A stretch of 64,000 nt of DNA from Pseudopyrenochaeta lycopersici (lineage: Eukaryota > Ascomycota > Dothideomycetes > Pleosporales > Pseudopyrenochaetaceae), in the NCBI GenBank assembly GCA_003313425.1, contig NHZP01000024.1:620001-684000 (forward strand). Reading direction: 5' to 3'. The notes beneath the pieces are model-generated. The model was not told the origin of the DNA. It saw only the letters and a list, made by a program, of their open reading frames with translations, and ran no database searches. Each line of letters begins with the position of its first letter. The first letter of the stretch is position 1. Positions 11,601 to 20,552 of the stretch are shown in pieces. The translations under genes were made by a program, and so were the position numbers.

Positions 11601-12017
11601 CGTTGACAAGCTCACAATCGACTGTGATATATGAGAATGACAGGGACAATGGTATGGGATTAAGATACTGACGAGTAACGACATGCGCACCAGCGACCAC
11701 ACGCCGCATGCTACCAAGTTCTGTGAACCTCCGACCACAACGTCTCCAAGCGCCGCAAATTGCTGGACTCCCTGAAGGAAGTTGGTGAAGCGGGGACCGA
11801 AACATTGACCACTGAATTTTTTCGATACCTGGCGATCAACAGCAGCCGTCAACCGCATGACATCGCTAGGGTTAGGGGCTATTGAAAGGGATTGCGACTT
11901 TAGATTGCGAAAAGTTGACTTCTGCTCACTTGAGAGGTCGGCTTCGAACTCGGAAACGGCCTGAGCGAGGCGGATCTCGGCCTTCAGGTGAGAAGCCTTC
12001 GCCAAAGCAGTAGACAT
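8673..12017 (-). CDS. NACHT-ankyrin repeat STAND (NLR-like) protein
   Basis: A three-part fungal NLR-like protein. The start at 12017 (MSTALAKASHLK) is preferred over the upstream ATG at 12128, because the conserved N-terminal domain begins there. This helical N-terminal domain (FEADLSSEQKSTF, GPRFTNFLQGVQQFAALGDV, ACGVWSLVRMSLL) is of the Goodbye/DUF7708 type seen on fungal STAND proteins. The NACHT NTPase follows with Walker A YTGKLGSGKSVLL (near residue 290) and Walker B AYFIVDGLDEC (near residue 390). A helical region with LQLVLAAYRPLTTDELREAL comes next, the winged-helix-like part of such proteins. The C-terminal 330 residues are about ten ankyrin repeats of the DGWTPLMLAAQNGNKDTVEL type. 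A 51-nt segment at 11622-11672 has donor GTCAGT and acceptor CACAG and interrupts the conserved SLL/SIVSL junction; it is almost certainly a phase-0 intron without stops. Spliced length is about 1097 residues. The role is probably nonself or heterokaryon recognition with ankyrins as sensor, by analogy with known fungal STAND proteins. Confidence 0.85.
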   Translation of the reverse strand: MSTALAKASHLKAEIRLAQAVSEFEADLSSEQKSTFRNLKSQSLSIAPNPSDVMRLTAAVDRQVSKKFSGQCFGPRFTNFLQGVQQFAALGDVVVGGSQNLVACGVWSLVRMSLLVSILIPYHCPCHSHISQSIVSLSTYVDKLSALFMDIGRSAPRHQAMALLYPRSTKLQSYLSEYFIVVVSLCHHLFRFGQKSTIQQFTSTLNDSNLKALRNDLNEWANSIREEVHLKETQESSDFRALSRSMFRSASYQQKLAMNLRVLDFCSTYNHQMTWKQIRKAGNASFFTQLEGYTEWRDCADPCTLIYTGKLGSGKSVLLANIVDDLNLSPEKEPSIVAYFFCRHDIPESLKAQTILGSLARQLLCTVPDLTLLSKSCEKTRFTGDIEEVLELLLEGFPSSHKAYFIVDGLDECDSAERETLVHAFQKIQQRLKVLLCVSFRIEPNNSLPSVTERLAATRVVSIPDDNPDIEAFIETNLEYCLRQKLLIIGDPTLILSIQDALLKGSQGMFLWVALQIQSLCSMKTDQAIQEALADLPKSLSETFARILHKSGSSDRNLQAKTLQLVLAAYRPLTTDELREALSVTPGDATWDSSKLLNSIQSALACCGCLLIVDEEDSTVRAVHYNFKQYIFNRLNDPLASEEAQRVFADIVVTYMGYDVFGTELSKVKVRPVLAQSAPSRVMHATMGPSTTTLDIAMRLLKSKRQPKIDISKTLAEARGSSKPRVLNEFCFYSYAKSYWQNHVFYISGQDATIIKLSTKLIQRRTPESGMASKDCMTHCKYAAENGNKEIAKLLIETGKIDANVKDNDGSTPLIWAAKNSHKDAVELLLSTGKVDVDVKDNDGWTPLMLAAQNGNKDTVELLLDTGKVDINAENSDGSTPLMLAAQNNHTEVMKLLLSNSKVDANITDKDGWTLLMNAAQDGDKDAVELLLSTSNVTVKDLDGWMLLVSAAKNGHREIVELLVASNKVSMDVKDDVGLTPLMWAALNGFKDIVDVLLNVGQDHFEPTSSDGWTLLMLAAQNEHKETIEMLLDSGKVDADAKNEDGLTLLAWAAQNGRTEIVELLLSTGKVNGSVKNINEWTPLMWAAQNGHKDIVKLLVDHSKADVDVKDSTK
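8680..9690 (-). repeat. Ankyrin-coding tandem repeat array, about 33-34-codon units
   Basis: About ten direct units of 99-105 nt encode consecutive ankyrin repeats. On the plus strand the words GTGCCGCC or GTGCTGCC and AGCGGCGTC or AGTGTCC recur about every 100 nt. Units resemble each other closely at the nucleotide level, unlike the ankyrin repeats of the 56-60 kb gene. This is the pattern of STAND sensor arrays under recombination, but I have not measured identities. Confidence 0.75.
11622..11672 (-). other. Probable 51-nt stop-free intron in the NACHT-ankyrin gene
   Basis: Donor GTCAGT and acceptor ATATCACAG flank 17 codons that read through in frame. The segment is Pro/His/Cys-rich (ILIPYHCPCHSHISQ) and sits in the middle of an otherwise conserved helical block. 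Removal keeps the frame. Confidence 0.6.
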
Positions 12018-13857
12018 GATTGCTGCTTCACAACCCCATGAACAGAAGAACTTCAGTGAACCTGGACTTGAGCCTTTGCTCCTCTTTTTGTGTGGGCTAA
12101 GACCGACACTGCTTGACAGTCGCAGCAAGGTCTATGAGACCAAGAACACCATTTGAGGGCCCAACGCGGCTTTACTTGACCTGCTACAAGATGTAGATAG
12201 CGATATGGGAGATTGATGAAGAGCGATAAGTATTGAGGTAAAGGAGAAAACAAGGTAGCCTACAATGCGAGTTAGCAAGCTGAAGACATTCGAGGTGCAA
12301 AGTGCTCAGGCTGAACGTGGCTGAGCGGCTCAGCCGCAACCCCACCTGAACAGCTTTCCAGCAGTTGGCGGGCCATGGGACCTGAAACATTCTCATTCTG
12401 ATGTTCAATTTTCGAGTCAGACGTGAAGAGATATGTCGATACGCCAAAGTTACCCAATACTGTTTCTAACACTTCGTGAATGGCATTTCGTATGCGACAA
12501 GGCAGGCTATGCTCTAGAGCACGATTGGAGAAAATATTGCTGAAATTTTAGCAGTGGAGTGATGACGCATTGCTGTAGTTCTTGTTAATCATTTATACAT
12601 ACCAAAATTTACTTTCACACCTAACTGCACTTCAGAATGATCCCGTATTCAAGCGAATTCCGGTGGCATATCAATACCTGGAAGAAGTCTGACGAAGAAG
12701 AGAGGCGTGCAATCGAATGTCGTAGCATCGCATACATCCTTGCTACCTTCCAGTAAAGATTTCTCTGCTCATGAGACTATCATTAGTGAGTTCTGTTCGT
12801 GAGTTGCTCAAGGACTTTTCTGGCTGGTGGGAAATGAGTCGGAGCGAGGGAACTGCGAGAAAGAGATTAGTATCTATGGAGTGAACCAGCAGTACTATTT
12901 GATACAGGACGTAAGGTTCATTTGTGTCAGTTCTGGAAGGCTTGCATGAAATGGTCGCTAATTATCTCTTACTATTGAAAGTTGAGGCCCCACCTTCATG
13001 CTAATTAATGCACGGAACTATCCATCTTGTGTAGCTTGTTTTTTAAAGAGGTATACTGGTCACGTTGTGGAATTTGCTCTACCTTATCTGTGTCCAGTGT
13101 TGGATATGCCTGTATGATTGACGCAGCTAAAGCGCAACCCCTAACCATATTCATTTCATTAGAGGTTCAGCAGTTTCGTCGTATTCGATCATGGGGCCGA
13201 CTAGTAATTGGAAGCTGAAGTAGGTTGTTTCTGGTGGGGACGGGCTTGATCCGACATAACGAGAGATGAAATGAGTTGCTCATTCGCCGAGCTACAACTG
13301 TAATGCCTATCATTTCTAGTGGCAACTGCCGTTACTTTCGTAGGCTATTGTTGATAAGGGGATTCTCCCTACATGCAGCCATTGTAGAGGCCATCTTCAT
13401 CAGGTCACGCCAGAAGTGGATCTTCCTTCGACGTGCTATTGTCTCGCTTATACTCTCATCAGATATTTGTGGGTGTTTTCTTGATGATATACTCTCCGAG
13501 TGGGTGAGAAGGTAGCATAGCACGGGGTATTGTCGCCAACAAAGTCGGTCAGACCGAAGTCATCCTCGTCTTTGCGTTCTCTAGGACACATGGTGACAGA
13601 TACTATTAGCCAATGAGTTGGTATGTAATAATATTGGTGCTGTATAATTAGCATTCAGTTGTATGATATATAATAGACCTTAGAAAAGCACCTGGGCCCG
13701 CAGCCAATCCAAGTCCCTAGGGCTGAGATGAGGTCGAGGCTGAGGCTGACCAACGCTTATTATTGTCGTGCTGCCTGCATGAGAGAAGACCTTTGGCAGT
13801 CCGCACTCCTACTCTCCACACTTGCAATCTAATCAGTGCTATGATACTTACACGAGG
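12018..13857. promoter_or_regulatory. Shared spacer between two divergent NLR-like genes
   Basis: This 1.84-kb region separates the start codons of the NACHT-ankyrin gene (minus) and the NB-ARC-TPR gene (plus). It is AT-leaning, has no supported gene and contains a 17-nt perfect inverted repeat at 12319-12335. Open frames such as 12184-12447 (minus) and 13276-13515 (plus) show no domain. Confidence 0.45.
12319..12335. repeat. 17-nt perfect inverted repeat
   Basis: GGCTGAGC-G-GCTCAGCC: two 8-nt arms around one base, about 300 nt upstream of the NACHT-ankyrin ATG. It could be a dimeric transcription-factor site or a small hairpin; only the symmetry is seen. Confidence 0.6.
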
Positions 13858-16633
13858 ATGGCCAGCGTGTTTTACGGACCCATCGACGCTCACATCGCTA
13901 TTCCTGCTCCACAATGTGGGCCTGGTGGAACAATGAACTTCAACTTTGGGCCTGCGCAAGCCGACGGCACGCTAGACTCTGCAACTGAATGCTGCCACGA
14001 CTAACCATAAACAGGCCCAAAACGGAAGCGGGAAGCCTTCTCGACCATCCCATTCGCCCCAGACCGAGACTTTGTCGACCGGCCGGAGATCCTGCGGTGG
14101 ATGCACGACAAATGCGCAAACCCAGGTGCCCGCGCGGCGCTCGTCGGGCTGGGTGGGGTAGGGCAAGTCAACATCCACTTCATAAACATCGCGCAGGCTG
14201 GTGCTAACGAAGTGAAGCAAATCACAGCTCGCCATTCAATATGCACACAGCATTCGCAAAGCAGCGCCGCAGACGTTCGTGTTCTGGGTGCACTCTGGCA
14301 CCCGGGGCCGATTCGCAGAAGCTTATGGAGACATCGCGAACCGGCTGGAGCTACCGGGGCGGGACGACCCGAAGGCGGATATACTACAGCTGGTCAACCA
14401 TTGGCTGTGCGACGAGGCGAACGGATCGTGGGTGATAATTCTTGACAATGCAGACGATATCAATGTTTTCTATCCAATGCAAGCACGGACTAGGCAAGCG
14501 CAGTCTGGCGGGCGCTCCACAGTGCTCGCCGACTATCTCCCTCAGAGCTGCAACGGGTCAATTCTGATCACCTCCCGGAGCAAGGGCGCGGCCGCAAGAT
14601 TAGCAGGTGGGCAACAGAACAGTAAGGAAGTGCCCCCATTTGGTGAAGACCAGGCTCTTCAGCTTCTGCGGAACAAATTGCAAGACCCTCTGAGTGATAG
14701 TGGCGCTTCTGATTTACTACGCGTTCTCGATTATATGCCTCTCGCAATCACCCAGGCTGCGGCATACATTAATCGGCATGCGCCTCGAGTCACGATATCT
14801 AGCTACCTAGACGAGTTCCAACAAAGTGATGGAAGCAAGGCGAACCTGCTCAAGCATGATATAGGAGATCTGCGTCGGGATAGGAGCGCGTCAAACTCCA
14901 TAGTGACGACTTGGCAGATAACGTTCGAGTCGGTCCGCAAAGAGAGTCGTTCTGCTGCAGATTTATTGTCGCTCATGAGTTTCTTCAATCCACATGGCAT
15001 TCCAGAATTTGCCCTTCGGAATTATACACGGAGTCTACGGGCAAAGATACGTAATGTGAGGCGTTTGTTCCTCACGCTTCATCATTTTGGGGAAAGAGAA
15101 AGAGATTCACAGGAGAATTTTGACGATGACATCAGTGTTTTACGGGCGTACTCTTTGATTAGTGCGACGACTGAGAAGGGCACTTTGGAAATGCATCCCC
15201 TGGTACAGCTCTGCACGCGAGCATGGCTTACTTCTCGTGGAAAGGCGACAGATTGGAAACTGATGTTCTTATCTCTGATGGCAAATGAGTATTCATCTAG
15301 AGATATAGAGCATTTGGGAGAATACAAGCAACTTGTCCCCCACATCGAGTCATTTTATAGCAGTCATCCGATAGGTACATCATGGGAGCAATGGATCGAT
15401 TTGATTATGGATGTAAGCTACTTAATGTGGGACCATGGGGAGTACAACGAAGCAGCGACGCTTAAACAGCAGGTACTGGACGCGCGGAAGAAGAAGCTGG
15501 GCGAGCAACACCCTGATACGCTATGGAGCATGAGCAACCTAGCGGTAGTGCTACAGGACCAGGGTAAGTACAACGAGGCTGAGGTGCTTAACCGGCAGGT
15601 ACTAGAAGCGCGGAAGAAGAAGCTGGGCGAGCAACATCCTGATACGCTATCAAGTACGAACAACCTAGCGGTAGTGCTGAAGGACCAGGGGAAGTACAAA
15701 GAGGCAGAGATGCTTAACCAGCAGGTTCTAGAAGTGCGGAAGAAGAAGCTGGGTGAGCAACACCATGATACGCTATTAAGCACAAGCAACCTAGCGGTAG
15801 TGCTGCAGGACCAGGGGAAGTACAACGAGGCTGAGACGCTTGACCAGCAGGTTCTAGAAGTGCGGAAGAAGAATCTAGGCGAGCAGCACCCTGATACGCT
15901 ATTAAGTACGAACAACCTAGCGGTAGTGCTGGAGTACCAGGGGAAGTACAACGAGGCTGAGACGCTTAACCAGCAGGTACTAGAGGCGCGGAAGAAGAAG
16001 CTGGGTGAGCAACACCCTGATACGCTATTAAGCATAAGCAACCTAGCGACAGTGCTGAAGGCCCAGGGGAAGTACAACGAGGCTGAGGCGCTTAATCAGC
16101 AGGTACTAGAAGCGCGGAAGAAGAAGCTGGGTGAGCAGCACCCTCATACGCTATGGAGCATGAACAACCTAGCGACAGTGCTGCAGGCCCAGGGGAAGTA
16201 CAACGAGGCTGAGGCGCTTAACCAGCAGGTACTAGAAGGACAAAGGAAGAATTTAGGCGAGCAGCACCCTGATACGCTAGCGAGTATAACTACCCTAGCA
16301 AAGTTGCTGCAGGCCCAGGGGAAGTACAAAGAGGCAAGGAAGCTTAGCCAACACGCTTTAGAAGGGCGGGAAAAAAATCTAGGCGAACAGCACCCTCATA
16401 CGCTGTCGAGCATGAGTAACTTAGCGGTATTGCTACAGGTCCAGGGGGAGTACAACGAGGCTGAGACGCTTTACAGGCTAGCGCTAGAAGGGCAGAAGAA
16501 GAAACTGGGTGATCAACACCCTGAAACGCTCTTGAGCATGAACAATCTAGCGATAGTGCTACATGCCAAGGGGGAGCATAATGAGGCTAAGACGCTTAGC
16601 CAGCTGGCACTAGAAGGCGGAAGAAGAAGCTAG
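13858..16633 (+). CDS. NB-ARC-TPR STAND (NLR-like) protein, C-terminally truncated by frameshift
   Basis: The start at 13858 gives MASVFYGPIDAHIAIPAP, an N-terminus typical of this group. Exon 2 (14015-14162) encodes FSTIPFAPDRDFVDR and the first half of the P-loop. A GC-AG intron (14163-14217) separates it from exon 3 (14218-16633); the join gives ALVGLGGVGKSQLAIQYA, a complete Walker A. NB-ARC features follow: FVFWVHSGTRG, Walker B SWVIILDNADD, the sensor-like NGSILITSRS, and YMPLAITQAAAYI (GLPLA-type). The C-terminus has a leading partial TPR and nine 42-residue TPR units of the LGEQHPDTL...NLAVVL...QGKYNEAE type. The exon 1/2 junction is uncertain: a phase-1 donor G|GTGGAA at 13925 joins in frame to ACAG at 14014, with a CTAAC branch site, but another phase-1 donor lies 14 nt upstream. 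With that model the protein has about 876 residues. The stop at 16631 is caused by one lost base in a tenth TPR unit. Confidence 0.8.
14163..14217 (+). other. GC-AG intron inside the Walker A codons
   Basis: The 55-nt intron has donor GG|GCAAGT (the usual GC-type donor consensus), branch site GCTAAC at 14203-14208 and acceptor GTGAAG. It is the join that gives Gly-Val-Gly-Lys-Ser-Gln; the GT donor nearby (CAA|GTCAAC) with the ATCACAG acceptor would remove Lys-Ser from the P-loop. Confidence 0.8.
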
Positions 16634-16740
16634 GTGAGCAGCATTCTCATACACTTCTGAGCATGAATATCCTAGCGATAGTGCTGCAGGCTCAAGGGAA
16701 GTACAAGGAGGCCGAGACTTTTACCAACGCGTTTTAAAAG
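15470..16740 (+). repeat. TPR-coding tandem repeat array, 126-nt units
   Basis: Nine intact 126-nt direct units plus a degraded tenth. Words such as CTGGGCGAGCAACACCCTGATACGCTA and AAGTACAACGAGGCTGAG recur at this spacing (shown here only as markers). Early units are nearly identical; the last three are more diverged (GQRKNLGEQHP, GREKNLGEQHP, GQKKKLGDQHP). The high similarity also makes the antisense frame 15418-16077 open, which is an artefact. Confidence 0.85.
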
Positions 16741-16949
16741 GAAATACTAAAGAGTTGAGCGAGCACACATATGAGCTTAAACGGCTTACTAGGGGCGCTA
16801 TAAGCTTAGAGGAAGGTACTGAGAGGCATCAGAGCTGGTTCAGCAGAGCTGGTCCTGCAAGCGCGACCGGTTTAAACAAGCTTCAAGGATTGAATAATAT
16901 TAACCAATTTCTTGACAGTGGCCTATTTATGCTTCGTGGGCGTAGGTGA
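16621..16949 (+). pseudogene. Frameshifted remnant of the TPR array 3' end
   Basis: After the stop at 16631 the TPR reading continues in another frame: KKLGEQHSHTLLSMN, then ILAIVLQAQGKYKEAE, to a second one-base loss near 16717-16722. Beyond it a third segment runs to a stop at 16947-16949, ending FLDSGLFMLRGRR. So the ancestral protein probably had a tenth TPR and a further tail. The segment is no longer part of the product unless sequence errors explain it. Confidence 0.65.
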
Positions 16950-17701
16950 CTCACTGAGACTTGCGGGGAAACTAATCTCACTCGCACAGACTCTTGCTAT
17001 CATAATCTCTATTTCATTATATAAACCAACTGTCAGGCTGAATTAGAAATATTTACATGTTCATCAATACTTTACGTACTAAACAAAGCCATCTAAATGC
17101 GATAGCACGACTTGTTTATATCACCATCCATTGCCTTATTCTAAATGAGCAAAAGCAAAAGCAATAGAGCATCAAATGATGCTGTATAACATCCTCCTCC
17201 GCCGGGAATCCAATTCTCCGGCCCTTACTATTGATAACGGGCACAGAATTTATTTTTCACTCTGAGTCGACTGGTGCATCTACATTTCCCACGATGTAAG
17301 CAGCTATGCAAAGCAGGCGGCAAATCATGCTGGCGTCTGTCTCGATTCCCAGGTAAAGCATATGACATTGCAGTACGCATGATTAACAAGGCGTAGATCT
17401 AAGAGTTACGAGCGATTAGGAAACGAAGACTACCTGCGACATGGAATAGAGCATGCGAAAACGAGATCACAGACCATCCTCCTATCGTGTTAGTAAGAGA
17501 GCCAATAGTCATTGCACAACATGGCGTCTAGATTCTACTTTCAGCTAAAAAGTCTAGTTCTACGTGGTGAGACGGTGGGGTGTCAAAAGTGTTGACATTG
17601 GGGCCACTTACCCCGTCACAGGAAAATGCTTTCACCAAGACTAGCCTTCAAGCTAAGAAACATAGATAACTAAATTGAGAGATTTCGACTTACGCAATCT
17701 T
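16950..17701. other. Intergenic, no gene seen
   Basis: AT-leaning convergent spacer between the TPR remnant and the APH-like gene. No supported open frame or RNA gene. Confidence 0.5.
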
Positions 17702-19537
17702 TCACTCGTCTTCTTCATAGTCATCGAAGGGCCAGTGTCGCTCAGACATTTCCCTCAGCCAAGGGTCATCATCGGCTGAAGCCAGGCCTTGTTCCCTGAT
17801 CTCCCTTGCTTTTTCTTTCGCGCTTTCGAATTTAGTATGTGTTGTCCATCCATCAGATGCCACACCAAGGTGCTCGCTGATTTGTTCCATATCAGCAGTT
17901 GCGTCGCGATGGGAATCATCTAAAGCATCAATTCTTTCCGAATCTTGCTCTGTGAAAGAAATAGGACACGTCAGGACTGTTCCATCAGAATTCAGTGGGG
18001 CAATCTTAGGCCAATTTTGCGAAACTTGAACTAAGTCGAACTGAAGGTTCGTGTTAAGGCCTTCCCATGGATTGCCGACATGATCAAAGAGCTGGCGCTT
18101 CAGCAGGTTCATTTCTTCCTCAAGGGCGCGCCAATGTCGTTGGTTTAACCGCTGTGTGAAACCTAGATAAAAGAAATGTACATGTCTACGACGAAACTCT
18201 TCACTAGCTTTGGCACGCCCAACTTCATCCATGGATCCCATATCAGCCGGGAGTTGAGGAGGAATGAAGGACCTTGACTCTGCATCGCTATAGTTCCGGA
18301 AGGAGTTTGGTATCCTTGCTGCAAGGAATGTTGGAAGGACGATAGCATGTTGCCAATCTATTAGAGCGGTGACTTTGTTGTCTTTGGAGACAAAAATGTT
18401 GTTAGGATGGAGGTCGGGATGCCGGAGAACAGGGGATCTGAGCTCCGAAGTCGTAGGCACGATATACGGAGCCACTCGGAGATATTTTTCCAAGGATTCA
18501 GCGTGCACCTTTGGGTCTTGCTTTTCGTATCGGAATGCTTCTCTAAATTGTCGTTCGAAGGGAAAACGAGGTCGACCATAAGCGTGAATCCAGGCAAGCT
18601 CTTTCTCAGCAGGAGCTTGAAGAACGCGAAGAGTATCCACATCTGTGGCAGTTAAGGGCTGTCAGACATTGCAATCACTGACCATACTTACGAGGCCCTC
18701 GATCAACCTTGAGATTCCCGCGGTTGCCGAACCACCAACTCAGCCCCGAATAAGGACCTAAACAGAAGTTACCACCCGATCCAGGTATGCTTATCTTCGA
18801 AATATTGGGCGGCAGGTCTCTAGAATAGTAAATGCTTCCACTGGCAGGTAGCTCAATGCTGAAAAGCCTAGCTTCGAGATCGACGACGGCGTGCAAAATC
18901 TGGAGCCTTTGTTATCCAGATAAATCGAACCAAGCATCTCCAATCGGCCTACCAGGAAGCTTTTCCATTAAAATGTACTCCGAGCCTACAGGATTTCCTT
19001 TTGCAGAATATCCCAATATTTGCGGAGTTGGGATCCCGTGTGCTCGAACAAAATCCATTGTCGCAACCTCGCTAGCCAAAGCGAAACGCCGCGGCAATGT
19101 GGACCGATAGGGCAGTCGAGCGAGTATCGATTGCCCATCTTTCATCACTATTTCAAAAACTCGGTTGAAGCCGCCTTCTACTAATTTATAGAGGCTCTCA
19201 ATATCAGAAGTAGGTCTATTAACAGACCTTGCGGCGGCTTTCTTGAGCTCGTCGACATCGAAGAATAAGCGTCGTTCGGCTAGACGCTGACGTTCGTTGT
19301 AACTGAGCAAATCACATGATTAGTATTTCCTTATACTATGAAAATGTTAATAAATTTAGCTTACATCCATCTCCCAGAAGTGTATTCAAACAACTCGTGA
19401 CCCTGCTCCACACCTCGTACGGTGGTTTCACATCCAACAGATGTGCGGTGGAAAGCGCGAGTGGACGCGTAGAGTGAGTTACTATATTTTAGAAAACCTC
19501 GGAGCTTGCGTTGAAGTGATACTGCCCGAGAAGCCAT
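17702..19537 (-). pseudogene. APH/AIM9-type mitochondrial phosphotransferase-like protein with an in-frame TAA
   Basis: Three exons can be joined. Exon 1 (19537-19365) starts MASRAVSLQRKLRG, an Arg/Ser-rich mitochondrial presequence, and reaches HELFEYTSGRW. A GTAAGC..CTCAG intron (19303-19364) leads to exon 2 (19302-18692) with YNERQRLAERRLFFDVDEL, the Gly-rich loop GGFNRVFEI and ILARLPYRS. A GTAAGT..CACAG intron (18643-18691) leads to exon 3 (18642-17702) with ELAWIHAYGRPRFPFER, the catalytic loop HPDLHPNNIFV, the metal-site IDWQHA and a C-terminal DDDPWLREM. This layout is that of fungal aminoglycoside-phosphotransferase-fold proteins related to yeast Aim9. Exon 2 contains TAA at 18912-18914 between GDAWFDLSG and QRLQILHAVVDLEARLF. 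No splice pair around it restores the frame, so the gene is probably inactive or split. The stop is codon 188 of about 575. A C-to-T change from CAA is possible but not shown. Confidence 0.75.
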
Positions 19538-20552
19538 GACGAGGACTGACATGTTACTCTGTAGGTGCACGTCCACAACGTTCATGGGTCGACATTACTG
19601 CCCAGTCCACTAGCCAGTCTTAAGACGCGTATGGGAGTCAGTTTGAATGTATTCTGAAACCCCTTGAAATTTTGATGACGACACCTTTGCAGAGCGCCCA
19701 ATGGATAGTGAGGAAAAAACATTGGTCGACGTGAAGTGCTTTAAGCTAGCCCGATGCGGGCCTCGGAAATATAACCACAACTAATGGTTGTCGAAACGCT
19801 CCCACTTACCCTAACGTTGCATCCACCATATCTGCGACGGAGATTTACATGGTTCTTGTAAACAAATTCATGATTAAGAGGGGCCATTTCTCATGTTCAA
19901 ATGATTCTAAATTTTGATCGTGGTGCTTTTTGAAGCCTCTGTTAATCTACTTAAGATAGTTCGATTGCGGTGGCTTGAATAGATATCTATTAGAATTATT
20001 ATACAGTCTACATAGACCATAAACACCGCCGTAGGATTATTATCATTCTGTTGGTAGATATTACGACTTTACTGTAATTGTTACGCTGAGTCTTCAGTTC
20101 CACATTCAAAGCACGGCCGATTCTACTTTGATAGAGCACCGCATCTCCAAGCATGGCCAACACACCTTTCTGGTGCCAACTTCGTACCGCCATACGAACT
20201 TATCAGTGTAATCTCAGTAGCAGCATTAGGCATCACATGAAATACAAGTTCTAATCACGAAATGCTTAGGGACGGCATTCAGACGATTGGCAGAACTAGA
20301 GAAACATCACGTTACCCTTTACGAGCAACCAAAAGTCTTTTGTCCAATCGAAAAATATGCACGGGGCATCTAAATTGGTGGATCAGGGTTTTTGCGCAAC
20401 GAGAAGAGGATTGATTGCATAGACACTGGTGGATATGGGCTGAGTGCGACATGGAGGTCTCCGTGCTACATTGGGCAATGCCACCTGAAAGTTGAATTTC
20501 GTAGCGGTGTCTATGTTGTGATGAATTATCCTGATGTTCGAATTTTCATTTC
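19538..20552. other. Intergenic, no gene seen
   Basis: About 1 kb of AT-leaning sequence upstream of the APH-like gene and downstream of the deaminase gene. Only short frames without domains (for example 20008-20193, minus). Confidence 0.5.

Noticed and set aside
20..13275. A 16-nt word (TAACGAGAGATGAAAT) present near 22 and near 13258
   Set aside because: One shared 16-mer is close to what chance allows in 64 kb, and flanking bases do not match.
15418..16077. Long minus-strand frame rich in Cys, Phe and Ser opposite the TPR array
   Set aside because: It is the mirror of a repeated 126-nt coding unit; the repeat length is a multiple of three, so one open unit opens them all.
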